DNA of 64,000 bases, taken from positions 186,001-250,000 of the forward strand of contig NZ_NGVR01000008.1 of assembly GCF_002777965.1 (NCBI RefSeq), in the 5' to 3' direction. The translations under genes and the position numbers were made by a program. Of the stretch, positions 38,558-47,656 are shown piece after piece; the stretch's first letter is position 1; each line of letters starts with the position of its first letter. The stretch comes from Proteus columbae. Its GTDB lineage: Bacteria > Pseudomonadota > Gammaproteobacteria > Enterobacterales > Enterobacteriaceae. Under the pieces are notes generated by a model that was not told the DNA's origin, did no database searches, and saw nothing but the letters and a program-made list of their open reading frames with translations.

Positions 38558-39841
38558 CTATTGGGCAACTTTGTTTAAGTGTAATGCTATTAATAAGGCT
38601 GTTAACATTAAAAGGGCAATAAATAACCCTACACCAAGCCAGCCGAAACTCACCCAGAATAATCCACCCACTGTACCCGCAAGGCTAGAACCCGCATAGT
38701 AAGTAAATAGATAAAGTGAAGAGGCTTGAGCTCTTCCTCGTTTAGCGCGACGACCAACCCAACTACTTGCGACTGCATGTGCAGCAAAGAAACCTGTTGT
38801 TAAGATAAGCATTCCAATAAAAATAACGGGCAGTGATTCAATTAAGGTAATCAATATGCCAATTAACATCATTGAAATTCCAGCAATAAATACTTTACCT
38901 AAACCGTATTTAGTGGTTAATAAGCCCGCTTTAGATGCGCTATAAGTGCCACTTAAATAGACGATAGAAATCAGACCCACAGTAGTTTGACTTAATGAAT
39001 AAGGTGTATCTAATAAACGATAGCCAATATAGTTAAATAAAGTAACAAAACCTCCCATTAATAAACCACCTTCAATAAATAACAAAGGCAGTCCTTTATC
39101 TCTAAAATGCAATTTAGTCGTTATAAGAAGATTACGAGGTTTTAATGCTGTTGGTCTAAAGTGTTGTGAAGCAGGTAATATCTTCCAGAAAGTAATTGCC
39201 GCAAAAAGGGCAAAAATACCTAGAATAACAACGGATAAACGCCAAGAGTAATAATCACTTAATACCCCTGTAATAACGCGTCCGCTCATTCCACCAATAG
39301 AGTTTCCACTAATATATAAACCCATTGATAATGCGAGATAAGCAGGGTGAATTTCTTCACTTAAATACGTCATTGCTACTGCGGCAACGCCACTTAATGA
39401 AAGTCCAACTAAAGCTCGCGTAATTAAAATACCTGTCCAACTATTCATGGTCGCACTTAACAATGTAAAAAATGCAGCGCAAAACAGTGCGATAACCATG
39501 ACATTTTTACGACCAAAGGCGTCTGAAAGTGGGCCTGTAATTAATAATCCACATGCCATTAGAGCGGTTGAAAGCGAGAGCGCTAAACTACTGGTTGCAG
39601 GACTGACGGAAAACTCGTTAGATAACACTGGCAATATGGGTTGCACAAAATAGAGTAAGGCGAATGTCGCTAAACCGACCATAAAAAATGACACTGTCAC
39701 TTTTATATACAGTGCATCATCACGTTGAATATAGTGTTTAGGGTTAGATTGGCGTTGAGCAGGCTTTTCTATACTTGATGTATTGTCTGAAATATCAGTG
39801 CCTAAGCTCATACTTTTACTGTCTATTTCGTGAGTATCCAT
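38558..39841 (-). CDS. ynfM: MFS transporter YnfM
   Basis: A 12-segment major facilitator, probable drug or metabolite exporter. A cytoplasmic 45-residue N-terminal tail precedes the first segment. Conserved blocks: LATFALLYFVQPILPVLS, GPLSDAFGRK (motif A), VAMTYLSEEIHP and GNSIGGMSGR, all near-identical to E. coli YnfM. It is divergent from the LysR gene ynfL, the same arrangement as in E. coli, which makes YnfL its likely regulator. Confidence 0.92.
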   Translation of the reverse strand: MDTHEIDSKSMSLGTDISDNTSSIEKPAQRQSNPKHYIQRDDALYIKVTVSFFMVGLATFALLYFVQPILPVLSNEFSVSPATSSLALSLSTALMACGLLITGPLSDAFGRKNVMVIALFCAAFFTLLSATMNSWTGILITRALVGLSLSGVAAVAMTYLSEEIHPAYLALSMGLYISGNSIGGMSGRVITGVLSDYYSWRLSVVILGIFALFAAITFWKILPASQHFRPTALKPRNLLITTKLHFRDKGLPLLFIEGGLLMGGFVTLFNYIGYRLLDTPYSLSQTTVGLISIVYLSGTYSASKAGLLTTKYGLGKVFIAGISMMLIGILITLIESLPVIFIGMLILTTGFFAAHAVASSWVGRRAKRGRAQASSLYLFTYYAGSSLAGTVGGLFWVSFGWLGVGLFIALLMLTALLIALHLNKVAQ

Positions 39842-39966
39842 ATTGATTAAACTTCCATTACTTAAATTTGATTTATGTCAATGTTAGAAATATTTGATTT
39901 TTTTGTCTAATATATTAATCATTAGAAATAAGACTTTTAAAGTATCAATGGTGAAGTGAGAGAAAT

Positions 39967-40881
39967 ATGAATATTGAACTTAGGCATTTACGTTACTTTA
40001 TTGCCGTTGCAGAAGAGCTTCATTTTGGTAAAGCAGCAGAAAGATTGAATATTTCTCAACCTCCTTTAAGCCAACAAATACAAGCGCTTGAAAGCGAAAT
40101 AGGCGCTAGGCTTTTAGAAAGAACGAACCGTTCTGTTTCGTTAACACCCGCAGGACAAATGTTTTTAAAAGAGTCGTATCAAATTATGGCGCAGGTCAAC
40201 GCAGCTGCAACGCGCGCAGCTAGAATGGAAAAAGGTGAATTAGGTGAAATTTCAATTGGTTTTACCTCAACAACACCTTTTATGCATTTAGTCACCCTGA
40301 GCTTGCGACAGTTTAGAGAAAACTATCCAGAAGTCGGTATTCATATGCATCAGATGAATACAAAACAACAGATATCGCCGTTACTGACGGGGCGTATAGA
40401 TCTGGGCATTATGCGAAACACGACATTACCTGAAAATTTGCACCACCAGCTATTGTTTCGTGAGCCTTTTATTTTAGCGGTTTATGAAGGACATCCGCTG
40501 CTTGCTTACAAAGAAACGGGAGTCAATATTCAAGATATTGGGCAATATCCCTTTGTTTTCTTTGAAAGAGATGTCGGTACGGCACTTTATGATGAGATTA
40601 TTCAACTGCTTAGTTTGTCAGGAATTACGCCAACTATTGCACAAGAAGCGGGTGAAGCCATGACTATTTTAGGGTTAGTTGCAGCAGGGCTTGGCATTTC
40701 TATTGTGACAAAATCGTTTACGCGAATGAAAGTCGATGGAGTGCACTATCTACACTTTGCAAACTCTCAAGCGTTCTCTGAAGTTTGGTTAGTTTCACAT
40801 AATAAACGTACTATTCCTGCGGCGGCGAATCGATTAACGCAATTACTGCTGAAAAACATCTTAGATCACCAAAAATCTTGA
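39967..40881 (+). CDS. ynfL: LysR-type regulator YnfL
   Basis: 304 aa. N-terminal winged helix-turn-helix (FGKAAERLNISQPPLSQQIQ, about 19-38), then the two-lobed effector domain of the BenM/CatM-like subgroup. It is divergent from ynfM and likely controls it; the 125-bp gap contains AT-rich sequence where a T-N11-A site could lie, but none was fixed. Name by synteny with ynfM and mlc. Confidence 0.85.
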   Translation: MNIELRHLRYFIAVAEELHFGKAAERLNISQPPLSQQIQALESEIGARLLERTNRSVSLTPAGQMFLKESYQIMAQVNAAATRAARMEKGELGEISIGFTSTTPFMHLVTLSLRQFRENYPEVGIHMHQMNTKQQISPLLTGRIDLGIMRNTTLPENLHHQLLFREPFILAVYEGHPLLAYKETGVNIQDIGQYPFVFFERDVGTALYDEIIQLLSLSGITPTIAQEAGEAMTILGLVAAGLGISIVTKSFTRMKVDGVHYLHFANSQAFSEVWLVSHNKRTIPAAANRLTQLLLKNILDHQKS

Positions 40882-40887
40882 TTTATC

Positions 40888-40903
40888 TGTGTTTTTGATC
40901 ACG
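40888..40903. promoter_or_regulatory. Possible CRP site upstream of mlc
   Basis: TGTGT-N6-TCACG matches eight of the ten consensus positions of the CRP dyad (TGTGA-N6-TCACA). It is about 100 bases ahead of mlc, a CRP-regulated gene in E. coli. Weak on sequence alone. Confidence 0.4.
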
Positions 40904-40957
40904 CTTTTTATGTAAGTATTGTACAATTATCACAAATTGGCGACATAATCGGTAATG

Positions 40958-40982
40958 AATTATTTGGAGCCTCGAATTAATT
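40958..40982. promoter_or_regulatory. Possible Mlc operator (autoregulation)
   Basis: AATTATTT-N8-GAATTAATT resembles Mlc/NagC-type operators, which have AATTATTT-like arms around a GC-richer middle. It ends 18 bases before the mlc start, where bound Mlc would block its own promoter or early elongation. E. coli Mlc is autoregulated. Confidence 0.5.
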
Positions 40983-41000
40983 ATGGCTCTTTAATTAAGG

Positions 41001-42221
41001 ATGCATTCAATGGGGAACCAACCTAGTCACATCGATCACGTAAAACAATTTAATCTTGGCACAGTCTTTCGCTTGATTGATGAACATGGTCCCATTTCTC
41101 GTATTTCATTGTCGAAAAAGGCAGAGCTTGCGCCAGCAAGTATTACTAAGATCACACGAGAATTAGTTGAAGCGCATCTTATTCATGAAACGGAATTCCC
41201 AGATGTGGGATTTCGAGGCAGGCCTGCTGTCGGATTAAAATTAGAAAGCCAAGGCTGGCAATTTCTCTGTATTCGCGTCAATAAAGGCAGTTTACTTTTT
41301 AGTTTAAGAGAATTAGATAGCAAACTGGTTACTGAAGATACATTCGATTTCCCCAAAGAATATAGCGATGATTTTCTTAATCACTTTTTAGTTGCAATTG
41401 ATAAATTCTTCGAGCGTTATCAATCTCATGTTGAAAGATTGACGGCAATTAGTATTACAATGAACGCCATTGTTGATCCCATTAGTGGCGTTATTTATAG
41501 CTCGCCTTATTATGATATTAAAGATATTCCACTTGCCGATAAAATCCATGAAAAAACAGGTGTTTCTGTATTTTTACAACATAGTGTAACTGCATGGACA
41601 ATGGCTGAATCTTTATATGGTGCGGCAAAAAATAATTCAGATGTTCTGCAAATTGTTATCGACGATATTGTTGGTGCTGGCGTGATAAACAATGGAAAAA
41701 CATTACATTCTAACAGCCATAGCGCCGTCGAAATTGGACATACTAAAGTTATCGATTCTCAAAATAGCTGTTATTGCGGGGCAAAAGGGTGTTTAGAAAC
41801 AGAAATTGCTATTCCTCAATTAATTAAGAAAGCCCAATTATTAGCTCAAGAAGATCCCACTTCGTTGCTAAACAAATATCCTATAACCGTTGAAACATTG
41901 TGTGATGCGATATTAGTTGGCGATAAACCCGCACTTGAAATTGTAAATTTAGTCGCTCAGCGATTAGGTTTTATTTTGGCTGTTATGATTAATATCTTTA
42001 ATCCGCAAAAAATATTAATTGGTTCACCACTGTGTCGCGCTAAATCAGTGCTTTTTCCTTTGATATTGAACCATATTCAAGATCACGTTATGCCCCGTTA
42101 TGCAAAGTCACTCATTATTGAAGAAACAGAGTTAAGAAACAAAGGAACATTGCCAGCTGCGTCTTTAGTAAAAGAAGCTCTGTACAACGGTTCTTTGTTA
42201 ATTGAATTGATGCAAGGCTAA
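41001..42221 (+). CDS. mlc: ROK family repressor Mlc
   Basis: Represses genes for PTS glucose/mannose uptake and is sequestered by unphosphorylated EIICB-Glc. The winged helix-turn-helix (SRISLSKKAELAPASITKITR, about 33-53) precedes the ROK domain. The zinc motif CYCGAKGCLE (about 257-266) and the downstream NIFNPQKILIGSPL are conserved. The motif IVGAG marks the degenerate sugar-kinase fold. 406 aa, as in E. coli. ATG at 41001 and 41010 are both possible starts. Order ynfM/ynfL-mlc-bioD2 is as in E. coli. Confidence 0.95.
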   Translation: MHSMGNQPSHIDHVKQFNLGTVFRLIDEHGPISRISLSKKAELAPASITKITRELVEAHLIHETEFPDVGFRGRPAVGLKLESQGWQFLCIRVNKGSLLFSLRELDSKLVTEDTFDFPKEYSDDFLNHFLVAIDKFFERYQSHVERLTAISITMNAIVDPISGVIYSSPYYDIKDIPLADKIHEKTGVSVFLQHSVTAWTMAESLYGAAKNNSDVLQIVIDDIVGAGVINNGKTLHSNSHSAVEIGHTKVIDSQNSCYCGAKGCLETEIAIPQLIKKAQLLAQEDPTSLLNKYPITVETLCDAILVGDKPALEIVNLVAQRLGFILAVMINIFNPQKILIGSPLCRAKSVLFPLILNHIQDHVMPRYAKSLIIEETELRNKGTLPAASLVKEALYNGSLLIELMQG

Positions 42222-42417
42222 ATTAAGCCAAATAAAACGTAACAAAACTGTTTTGTATGCGTAAATGCATCAATTGATCATTAACGAATTCTCTATTTTT
42301 GGGCAATTAACTAAAAAATTGAGCTACCTCAAGCCACCAGAAACAGTGTTACCCTAAACTCTAATCTCTGTCATTTTTTATGAACCTGATTTATCTGTCA
42401 TAACGGAAGTAAATTAT

Positions 42418-43089
42418 ATGTTAACACGCTTTTTTGTTACGGGGACAGATACCAACGTGGGTAAAACTGTTGTAACCCGAGCACTTCTTCAGTCATTAAA
42501 TCGTGGCGGGTCAACGGCAGTAGGTTATAAGCCTATTGCAACAGAATTACATGAAACGGCTGATGGTGAACGTAATCGTGACGCTATGATTATTCATAAT
42601 TCATCGCCAGTTGAAGTTCGCTACGACGAAATTAATCCTATTTTGCTTGATAATTGTTATGTTAGCGAAAATGAAATCGATTTTAATAAAATTTCAAATG
42701 AGCTCGACAATTTAAGTAAAAAAGCAGAGTGTGTTGTTATCGAAGGTAATGGTGGTTGGCGTTATCTGCTTGATGATAATACTTTTTATTCTGATTGGGT
42801 GGTGAAAGAACAAATCCCAGTTGTTTTGGTTGTTGGTATTCAACCAGGCTGTGTCAATCACTCAATATTAACAGCGCAATCTATTATCAATGATGGTTTG
42901 AAATTAGTAGGTTGGGTTGCGAACAGAATAAATCCAGGATTACCTTATTACGCGAAAATTGTGGAACGGCTGTCTCAGCATATTCCTGCACCGCTGATTG
43001 GTGAAATCCCGTATTTGTTACGTCCTGAAGAACGTGATCTCTCTTGTTACCTTGATTTAAGTCAGTTAGAAATCGCTGTACCTGCTTAA
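42418..43089 (+). CDS. bioD2: Dethiobiotin synthetase BioD2 (YnfK)
   Basis: Forms dethiobiotin from 7,8-diaminononanoate with ATP and CO2. The P-loop FVTGTDTNVGKTVVTRAL is at 6-23, with a substrate loop KPIATELHET and VVIEGNGGWRYLL. 223 aa. This is the second, non-bio-operon copy (ynfK in E. coli) adjacent to mlc. Whether it is active or needed beside bioD is not shown by the sequence; the key P-loop Lys is present. Confidence 0.93.
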   Translation: MLTRFFVTGTDTNVGKTVVTRALLQSLNRGGSTAVGYKPIATELHETADGERNRDAMIIHNSSPVEVRYDEINPILLDNCYVSENEIDFNKISNELDNLSKKAECVVIEGNGGWRYLLDDNTFYSDWVVKEQIPVVLVVGIQPGCVNHSILTAQSIINDGLKLVGWVANRINPGLPYYAKIVERLSQHIPAPLIGEIPYLLRPEERDLSCYLDLSQLEIAVPA

Positions 43090-43313
43090 GAGAGAATATA
43101 AATAAGTAACGAAGTGGATTGCTATCTGTTTTTAAACGATACCAAACTTGTTACTTTTAAATGCCTGATGAGTAAATTCATTGGGTGTTTTTGTTTTTTC
43201 TGATTTAGTTTTAAGCATAACTAATGATAAAAATAGCACACAAAATTAAGACTAAATAAGATAGAACAAATCAGATAAATCAGAAGAGTAGACATTGATA
43301 AACAGTGACAAAG

Positions 43314-43344
43314 AAAAAGGGCGCTAATATTGCACCCTTTTTTT
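43314..43344. terminator. Bidirectional terminator, bioD2 / ynfD
   Basis: AAAAAGGG-C-GC and GC-A-CCCTTTTTTT pair with one mismatch around TAATATT, with T tracts on both strands. It is some 225 bases after bioD2 and 27 after the ynfD stop, so mainly serves ynfD. Confidence 0.75.
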
Positions 43345-43370
43345 AATCACAAAATTTTATCAACTATAGA

Positions 43371-43607
43371 TTAATGACGAGTATAGATGATTTTCTTGCT
43401 ATCATTTTCGCAGGTTCCCACAACTTTACCTTCTGTTTGTGCAACTTGATCGTTTTCAACGACAGTTAAAGTAAAGTTAGCGGCTGGTACACCATTATTA
43501 ACGATTTTTTGTTGAATAGACTCAACAACTTCATCACAACCCGCATTCGCGGCTAAAGGTGCAAAGGCAACCAGTGTGGCCATTACTGCAAATACATATT
43601 TTTTCAT
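43371..43607 (-). CDS. ynfD: DUF1161 exported protein YnfD
   Basis: 78 aa from the ATG at 43607, which follows AGGAGAGAA; the ORF is open upstream but lacks a signal-like start there. Signal peptide about 1-22 (cleavage after AANA). The mature domain GCDEVVESIQQKIVNNGVP, VVENDQ and GKVVGTCENDSKKIIY is the DUF1161 pattern, with two cysteines. Synteny with ynfB and bioD2 supports YnfD. Function unknown. Confidence 0.85.
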   Translation of the reverse strand: MKKYVFAVMATLVAFAPLAANAGCDEVVESIQQKIVNNGVPAANFTLTVVENDQVAQTEGKVVGTCENDSKKIIYTRH

Positions 43608-43660
43608 ATCATTCTCTCCTTGTTTTATGGAGTAAAACATCACTGTTTTACACTATTTTC

Positions 43661-44017
43661 TTACGGGTTAACAGGGCGACCAGTATTACTGTCTAAACAA
43701 CGACGAGTTTCAGGCTCCCAATATGCATAGATATTCGCGCTTTTCAGACAAGCATCTCGCTCATCAATGGCTTTATCTACTTTATTAAATTCGATTTTTT
43801 CCCGCTGATTGACTTGGGTACGAAGCTCGCGCTTTTGATCCCAATCTTCTTTCATTTGTCGAGCTTGTTCTTTATCTAAGACATTGTCATAGCCATCGCC
43901 ATTAATGGTTACATTAGTTGAAGCGGCAACAGAAGAAAAAGAAGACACTGATAAACCAAGAAATAAGGAGAACACCATGGTTCTGATGACTTGTTTCTTA
44001 GTTAGTGTGTTTATCAT
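43661..44017 (-). CDS. ynfB: DUF1283 exported protein YnfB
   Basis: 118 aa. N-terminal signal peptide with a basic start and hydrophobic core (about 12-32, cleavage near VAAS). The mature domain is charged and helical, with family signature [20 protein letters not shown] near the C-terminus and a preceding DACLKS, so a Cys pair. Matches E. coli YnfB in its second half. Follows ydfG on the same strand; ynfD lies 53 bases downstream, so a small operon is possible. Function unknown. Confidence 0.88.
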   Translation of the reverse strand: MINTLTKKQVIRTMVFSLFLGLSVSSFSSVAASTNVTINGDGYDNVLDKEQARQMKEDWDQKRELRTQVNQREKIEFNKVDKAIDERDACLKSANIYAYWEPETRRCLDSNTGRPVNP

Positions 44018-44117
44018 GGTTGCTATCCTCTAAAGTTATGTAGCTATTGCTCTCAATGACTATTATATCTTAATAATTATAGCTGATACCTTAATAAAAA
44101 ATGCGTTTTCAGTGCGT

Positions 44118-44867
44118 TTAATTTTGACGATGAACACTTAACCCTGCAAATGACTGACTCACTGGCATCATTTCTAGGGTATTGATATTCACATGAGCAG
44201 GTAATGTTGCTGTCCAATATACCGCTTCTGCCACATCTTCAGGTGTTAACGCATTTGCATTAGCATAAGTTTGCTCAACTTTATCACTATCACCTTTAAA
44301 ACGAACTAATGAAAACTCTGTACCACCAACAAGTCCTGGTTCAATATCGGTCACACGGACTTTTTTACCTTGGAGATCAGCTCGTAATCCTAAACTAAAT
44401 TGCTTAACAAACGCTTTAGTCGCGCCATAAACGTTACCGCCCATATAAGGCCAAGAAGCCGCTGTTGAGCTGATATTAATAATATGACCTTTGTTTCTTT
44501 CAACCATAAAAGGAAGAATAGCGCGGGTGACATGAACCAGACCTTTATTATTTGTCTCGATCATCGTATCCCAGTCATCAAGGTTGGCTTTATCGGCGGT
44601 ATTTAAACCTAGGGCTAATCCTGCATTATTGACTAACACATCAATTTCACGCCACTTTTCAGGTAATTGTGTGTAAATCTCACTGACTGTTTTTTTATCT
44701 GTAACATCTAACTGTAATGGATAAAATTGTTCACCTAGCTCTTTATGCAAGTTATTCAGTTTATCCAAACGACGAGCAGTACCAATAACCTTGTGTCCAT
44801 GGCTGATAAAATGACGAGCAATGGCTTCACCAAAGCCAGCAGAAGCACCCGTGATAAAAATAATCAT
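44118..44867 (-). CDS. ydfG: YdfG-type NADP-dependent 3-hydroxy acid dehydrogenase
   Basis: A short-chain dehydrogenase oxidising 3-hydroxypropionate, serine and similar 3-hydroxy acids, and reducing malonic semialdehyde in pyrimidine catabolism. Cofactor motif ITGASAGFGEAIA at 4-16, NNAG at 87-90, and catalytic Ser and YGATK (about 147-151). The E. coli-type patterns DIEPGLVGGTEFS and AEAVYWTATLP are present. 249 aa. Upstream of ynfB on the same strand. Confidence 0.92.
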   Translation of the reverse strand: MIIFITGASAGFGEAIARHFISHGHKVIGTARRLDKLNNLHKELGEQFYPLQLDVTDKKTVSEIYTQLPEKWREIDVLVNNAGLALGLNTADKANLDDWDTMIETNNKGLVHVTRAILPFMVERNKGHIINISSTAASWPYMGGNVYGATKAFVKQFSLGLRADLQGKKVRVTDIEPGLVGGTEFSLVRFKGDSDKVEQTYANANALTPEDVAEAVYWTATLPAHVNINTLEMMPVSQSFAGLSVHRQN

Positions 44868-45188
44868 TTAATTACCCTCGATAGTTATAATAATTGAAAG
44901 TAAAAGGCTATCGCTAGAAAGAGTCAAGTTTAAAAAACGGCTTTGTGAAAAATCGAACTAAAAACAAGATCCTTTTCTTATATGAAAGATTTTTATCTTT
45001 AATAGTAACCTGTATTTTTGTTTTTAACTGACAGAAAAAGAGGAGGTTATTTCGTTGGTTTTTTTCGATTGATAGATAAACGATTTGTTTATGTCACACC
45101 AAAATAAATACAGATTATCTTAATGTAGCATGTTACTAGACTGAGCCAAAAAATATAAACTCAGTCTAGCAGAATAGGAAACGAACGG
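44868..45188. other. ydfG-osmB intergenic region
   Basis: About 320 bases, AT-rich, without a credible ORF. Apart from the 10-bp inverted repeat at 45136-45169, and the presumed ydfG promoter at the left end, nothing is recognised. Confidence 0.5.
45136..45169 (-). terminator. Hairpin after osmB
   Basis: CTAGACTGAG and CTCAGTCTAG form a perfect 10-bp stem around 14 bases, 20 bases past the osmB stop. No T run follows, so it may protect the 3' end rather than terminate. Confidence 0.45.
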
Positions 45189-45410
45189 TTATTTTTTACC
45201 GACTTGATGACCAATAACGCCACCTAAGACACCGCCACCAATAGTACCCAATGCACTACCATCAGTTAAAATAGCGCCACCGATAGCACCTGCACCGGCT
45301 CCAATTGCTGTATTACGGTCGCGTTTTGTCATGCTAGAACAACCCGCAAGTGAAAAAAGCAGAACAGAAGCGACACACAGTGTTCCAATCTTTTTTAACG
45401 TGATATTCAT
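45189..45410 (-). CDS. osmB: Osmotically inducible lipoprotein OsmB
   Basis: A small outer-membrane lipoprotein. Lipobox LAGC gives the lipidated cysteine at about residue 24 of the 73-aa protein. The mature part is a glycine-zipper (RDRNTAIGAGAGAIGGAILTDG, then GVLGGVIGHQVGK), nearly identical to E. coli OsmB. The ATG at 45410 is used; the frame extends nine codons upstream without signal-peptide character. Typically induced by osmotic and envelope stress in E. coli. Confidence 0.93.
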   Translation of the reverse strand: MNITLKKIGTLCVASVLLFSLAGCSSMTKRDRNTAIGAGAGAIGGAILTDGSALGTIGGGVLGGVIGHQVGKK

Positions 45411-45640
45411 TTTTATAAACTCCGATATAAAGGACAATATAAAAATAAACCTATCGTATTTATACTAGGATCGGAATATTCGGGAACGACGGGGAGAAAA
45501 CTCTTAAAATGAGTGAATACTCATAACATACATTTTAAATGCATTTAATCAAAATAAATTTTATTATCTATATTATTATTTGATGTTGAAAAGAAAAGCA
45601 TCAATGTAATTATGTCATTTATATGAGTTAATGTAACAAT

Positions 45641-46627
45641 ATGATATTGATAAATAAACTAAAAAAACTCTCTTCGCAATTTGCATCGGGCTATTTTGGT
45701 GTTGTATTAGGGATGATTGGTACAGGAATGGCATGGCGCTATGCAGCAAAAGAGCACAACTATCCATCTTATATCGGTGAAATATTTATTGGTGTAGGTT
45801 GCTTGGTATGGTTAACACTCACACTATTTTTAATCGGTAAATGGTTATTTCATCGACATGCTATTCTTGATGAAATTAAACATCCGGTTGCCAGTGGATT
45901 TACGAGTTTATTTCCTGCGACAACAGTCTTAGTATCGATAGGGCTAAGCCCATATTTCCCCTTATTTTCTCTGGTATTGTTTAGTATTGGCGCAATTGCT
46001 CAGCTAGGGTATTCCAGTTGGTTAATTGGTTATCAATGGAAGGGCGAATATCCTAAAATGGCGACGACACCCGTCTTATATTTACCCACAGTTGCGAATA
46101 ATTTTATTTGTACTATGGCATGTGGTGCATTGGGTTTTAATGATCTGGGAGTTTTATTTTTTGGTGCCGGTGTATTTTCTTGGTTAAGTTTAGAACCCGC
46201 CATTTTAAAAAGAATACGCAGTGAAGGGCTAATGGATGAAAAATCACGACTATCATTTGGTATTCAATTAGCACCCGCTTTAGTTGCTTGTAGCGCTTAT
46301 TTAGCTATCAATGATAATCATATTGATTTCTTCGCTAAAATGTTATTAGGCTATGGTCTTTTACAACTTCTATTTATGGTGAGATTAATTCCTTGGTTTG
46401 TTAAGCAGCCTTTTTCATTACCTTTTTGGAGTTTCTCTTTCGGTGTATCTGCGTTAGCAAAAGCCTCATTAAATATGAGTATGACATCTAATAGCCATTT
46501 TATGCAGTTACTCTCAACAGCACTATTTATCTTTGCTAATTTAATTATCTTACTACTGATTTGGCATTCATTATTATGGTTTTTTAGAGGACTAAAACAA
46601 TTATGTTGCCCATCTAAAGCACTTTAA
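45641..46627 (+). CDS. tehA: TDT family transporter, TehA-like
   Basis: 328 aa with about ten membrane segments in the tellurite-resistance/dicarboxylate transporter (TDT, SLAC1-like) fold. N-terminal GYFGVVLGMIGTGMAWRY matches TehA-type starts. The E. coli protein is an anion channel-like carrier whose overexpression gives tellurite resistance. No tehB methyltransferase follows, so it is an isolated tehA relative and the native substrate is uncertain. Confidence 0.75.
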   Translation: MILINKLKKLSSQFASGYFGVVLGMIGTGMAWRYAAKEHNYPSYIGEIFIGVGCLVWLTLTLFLIGKWLFHRHAILDEIKHPVASGFTSLFPATTVLVSIGLSPYFPLFSLVLFSIGAIAQLGYSSWLIGYQWKGEYPKMATTPVLYLPTVANNFICTMACGALGFNDLGVLFFGAGVFSWLSLEPAILKRIRSEGLMDEKSRLSFGIQLAPALVACSAYLAINDNHIDFFAKMLLGYGLLQLLFMVRLIPWFVKQPFSLPFWSFSFGVSALAKASLNMSMTSNSHFMQLLSTALFIFANLIILLLIWHSLLWFFRGLKQLCCPSKAL

Positions 46628-46729
46628 TAACCATAGATAAACAGAGCTTAAACAAGATTATTTAGGCTCTGTTTATTTTAAGTCGAAAGATAATTCAATA
46701 AAATATTAAAATACTTTAATAGGCGAGAA

Positions 46730-47023
46730 TTAAATTCTAATTGGCTTTCTACTTAAAATAGCCACCGTATTACCAATAAACATGGCTGAGTAATATAAAG
46801 GAACATAAATCAAACCTAGTGCAATCATCATAACACCAATTGATAGCATCAACGCCACAGTGCTATCTGGTGATGTTAACTCTAAAAGTCCTTTATCTAA
46901 TCCTGTTAAAAATACTTTTTCTTGTAATTTTGCATATAGCCATGAACCACCAACAAGAACAGCACCAAACCAAAAGCTTAGCCAACATAACGCTGAAGTA
47001 AAAGACATCATATTATTTTTCAC
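46730..47023 (-). CDS. Small membrane protein, unknown
   Basis: 97 aa with two hydrophobic segments (about 8-32 and 55-80) joined by a short charged stretch (KLQEKVFLTGLDKG), and a basic C-terminus (SRKPIRI). No family recognised; isolated gene convergent with the TehA-like gene. TTTTTC-rich upstream sequence gives no clear promoter, but AAGGAAA lies before the start. Confidence 0.55.
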   Translation of the reverse strand: MKNNMMSFTSALCWLSFWFGAVLVGGSWLYAKLQEKVFLTGLDKGLLELTSPDSTVALMLSIGVMMIALGLIYVPLYYSAMFIGNTVAILSRKPIRI

Positions 47024-47131
47024 TATTTATTTTCCTTGTTAGATAAAGTACAACATGAGTTATGATATTTTTTATAAAGATAAGTTTTTAAATTATAGCA
47101 ATAAGTGGCAATAGATATAGAGCTAATAACG

Positions 47132-47434
47132 ATGAAAAGAAAATTAATTAAAAGAAATAAACGCTGGCTGATGAAGAAATATCATCTTTCACAACAATTA
47201 TTTGCACCACTATCGGTTATTTTAAAAGATAATGAACTAAAATCACAAGTAAATCGATATTACCGCTTATGGCGACGTGGTTTAATCAAAGAAGATTGGT
47301 GTCATGCTATTTTTGATGTAGGTGTTGCGACAGTACCTCAACTGAGATTTGATGGACGGATTATTTATTACGAGAAAGTTTATAACAAAGAATTAGTACC
47401 ATTAGAATACCAAGATCAATGGAAAGTATGTTGA
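47132..47434 (+). CDS. Small basic protein, unknown
   Basis: 100 aa, very basic N-terminus (MKRKLIKRNKRWLMKKYHL), then a soluble mixed domain with YYRLWRRGLIKEDWCHAIFDVG and a C-terminal YYEKVYNKELVPLEYQDQW. The ATG at 47132 is chosen; a GTG 27 bases upstream is in frame but neither has a strong ribosome site. It is followed by a degenerate ORF, and both look like accessory genes. Could be nucleic-acid binding because of charge; not assigned. Confidence 0.5.
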   Translation: MKRKLIKRNKRWLMKKYHLSQQLFAPLSVILKDNELKSQVNRYYRLWRRGLIKEDWCHAIFDVGVATVPQLRFDGRIIYYEKVYNKELVPLEYQDQWKVC

Positions 47435-47471
47435 AATCTATAAAGCTAATTAAAATCAGAATAAAGCTAAG

Positions 47472-47630
47472 TTATTATTAACTATTAATGAATTAGAAAA
47501 GTGTGAAGAGATAGGTTTTGTTCCTTAGATTGGAAAATATATCCCTAAAGGAGAAGAGCTTGTTGTTCATATTACTGTTTTTCTAATTAAGGACATTAAA
47601 AAAGCACTAATCCACATTGTAGTGAGTTAA
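47472..47630 (+). pseudogene. Degenerate small ORF with in-frame stop
   Basis: One frame reads LLLTINELEKCEEIGFVP, then TAG at 47526, then IGKYIPKGEELVVHITVFLI and KDIKKALI. The coherent amphipathic sequence on both sides of the stop suggests a decayed gene rather than noise. There is no start codon with a ribosome site, and the last codons overlap a terminator. It directly follows the basic protein at 47132-47434 and may be the rest of an operon. Confidence 0.4.
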
Positions 47631-47639
47631 TGCTTTTTT
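47598..47639. terminator. Terminator after the dhaT-like gene
   Basis: AAAAAAGCA-TAA and TTA-TGCTTTTTT arms flank a loop that holds a further small dyad; T runs occur on both strands. It lies 18 bases beyond the stop at 47657. Confidence 0.7.
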
Positions 47640-47656
47640 GTGCTTCTTTTAAAGAA

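Noticed and set aside
42469-42476. GTTGTAAC inside bioD2, a possible second Ter site
   Set aside because: The upstream bases (AAACT instead of GTAT) and downstream bases (CCG instead of TAAA) do not fit the Ter core; it is coding sequence for a P-loop region.
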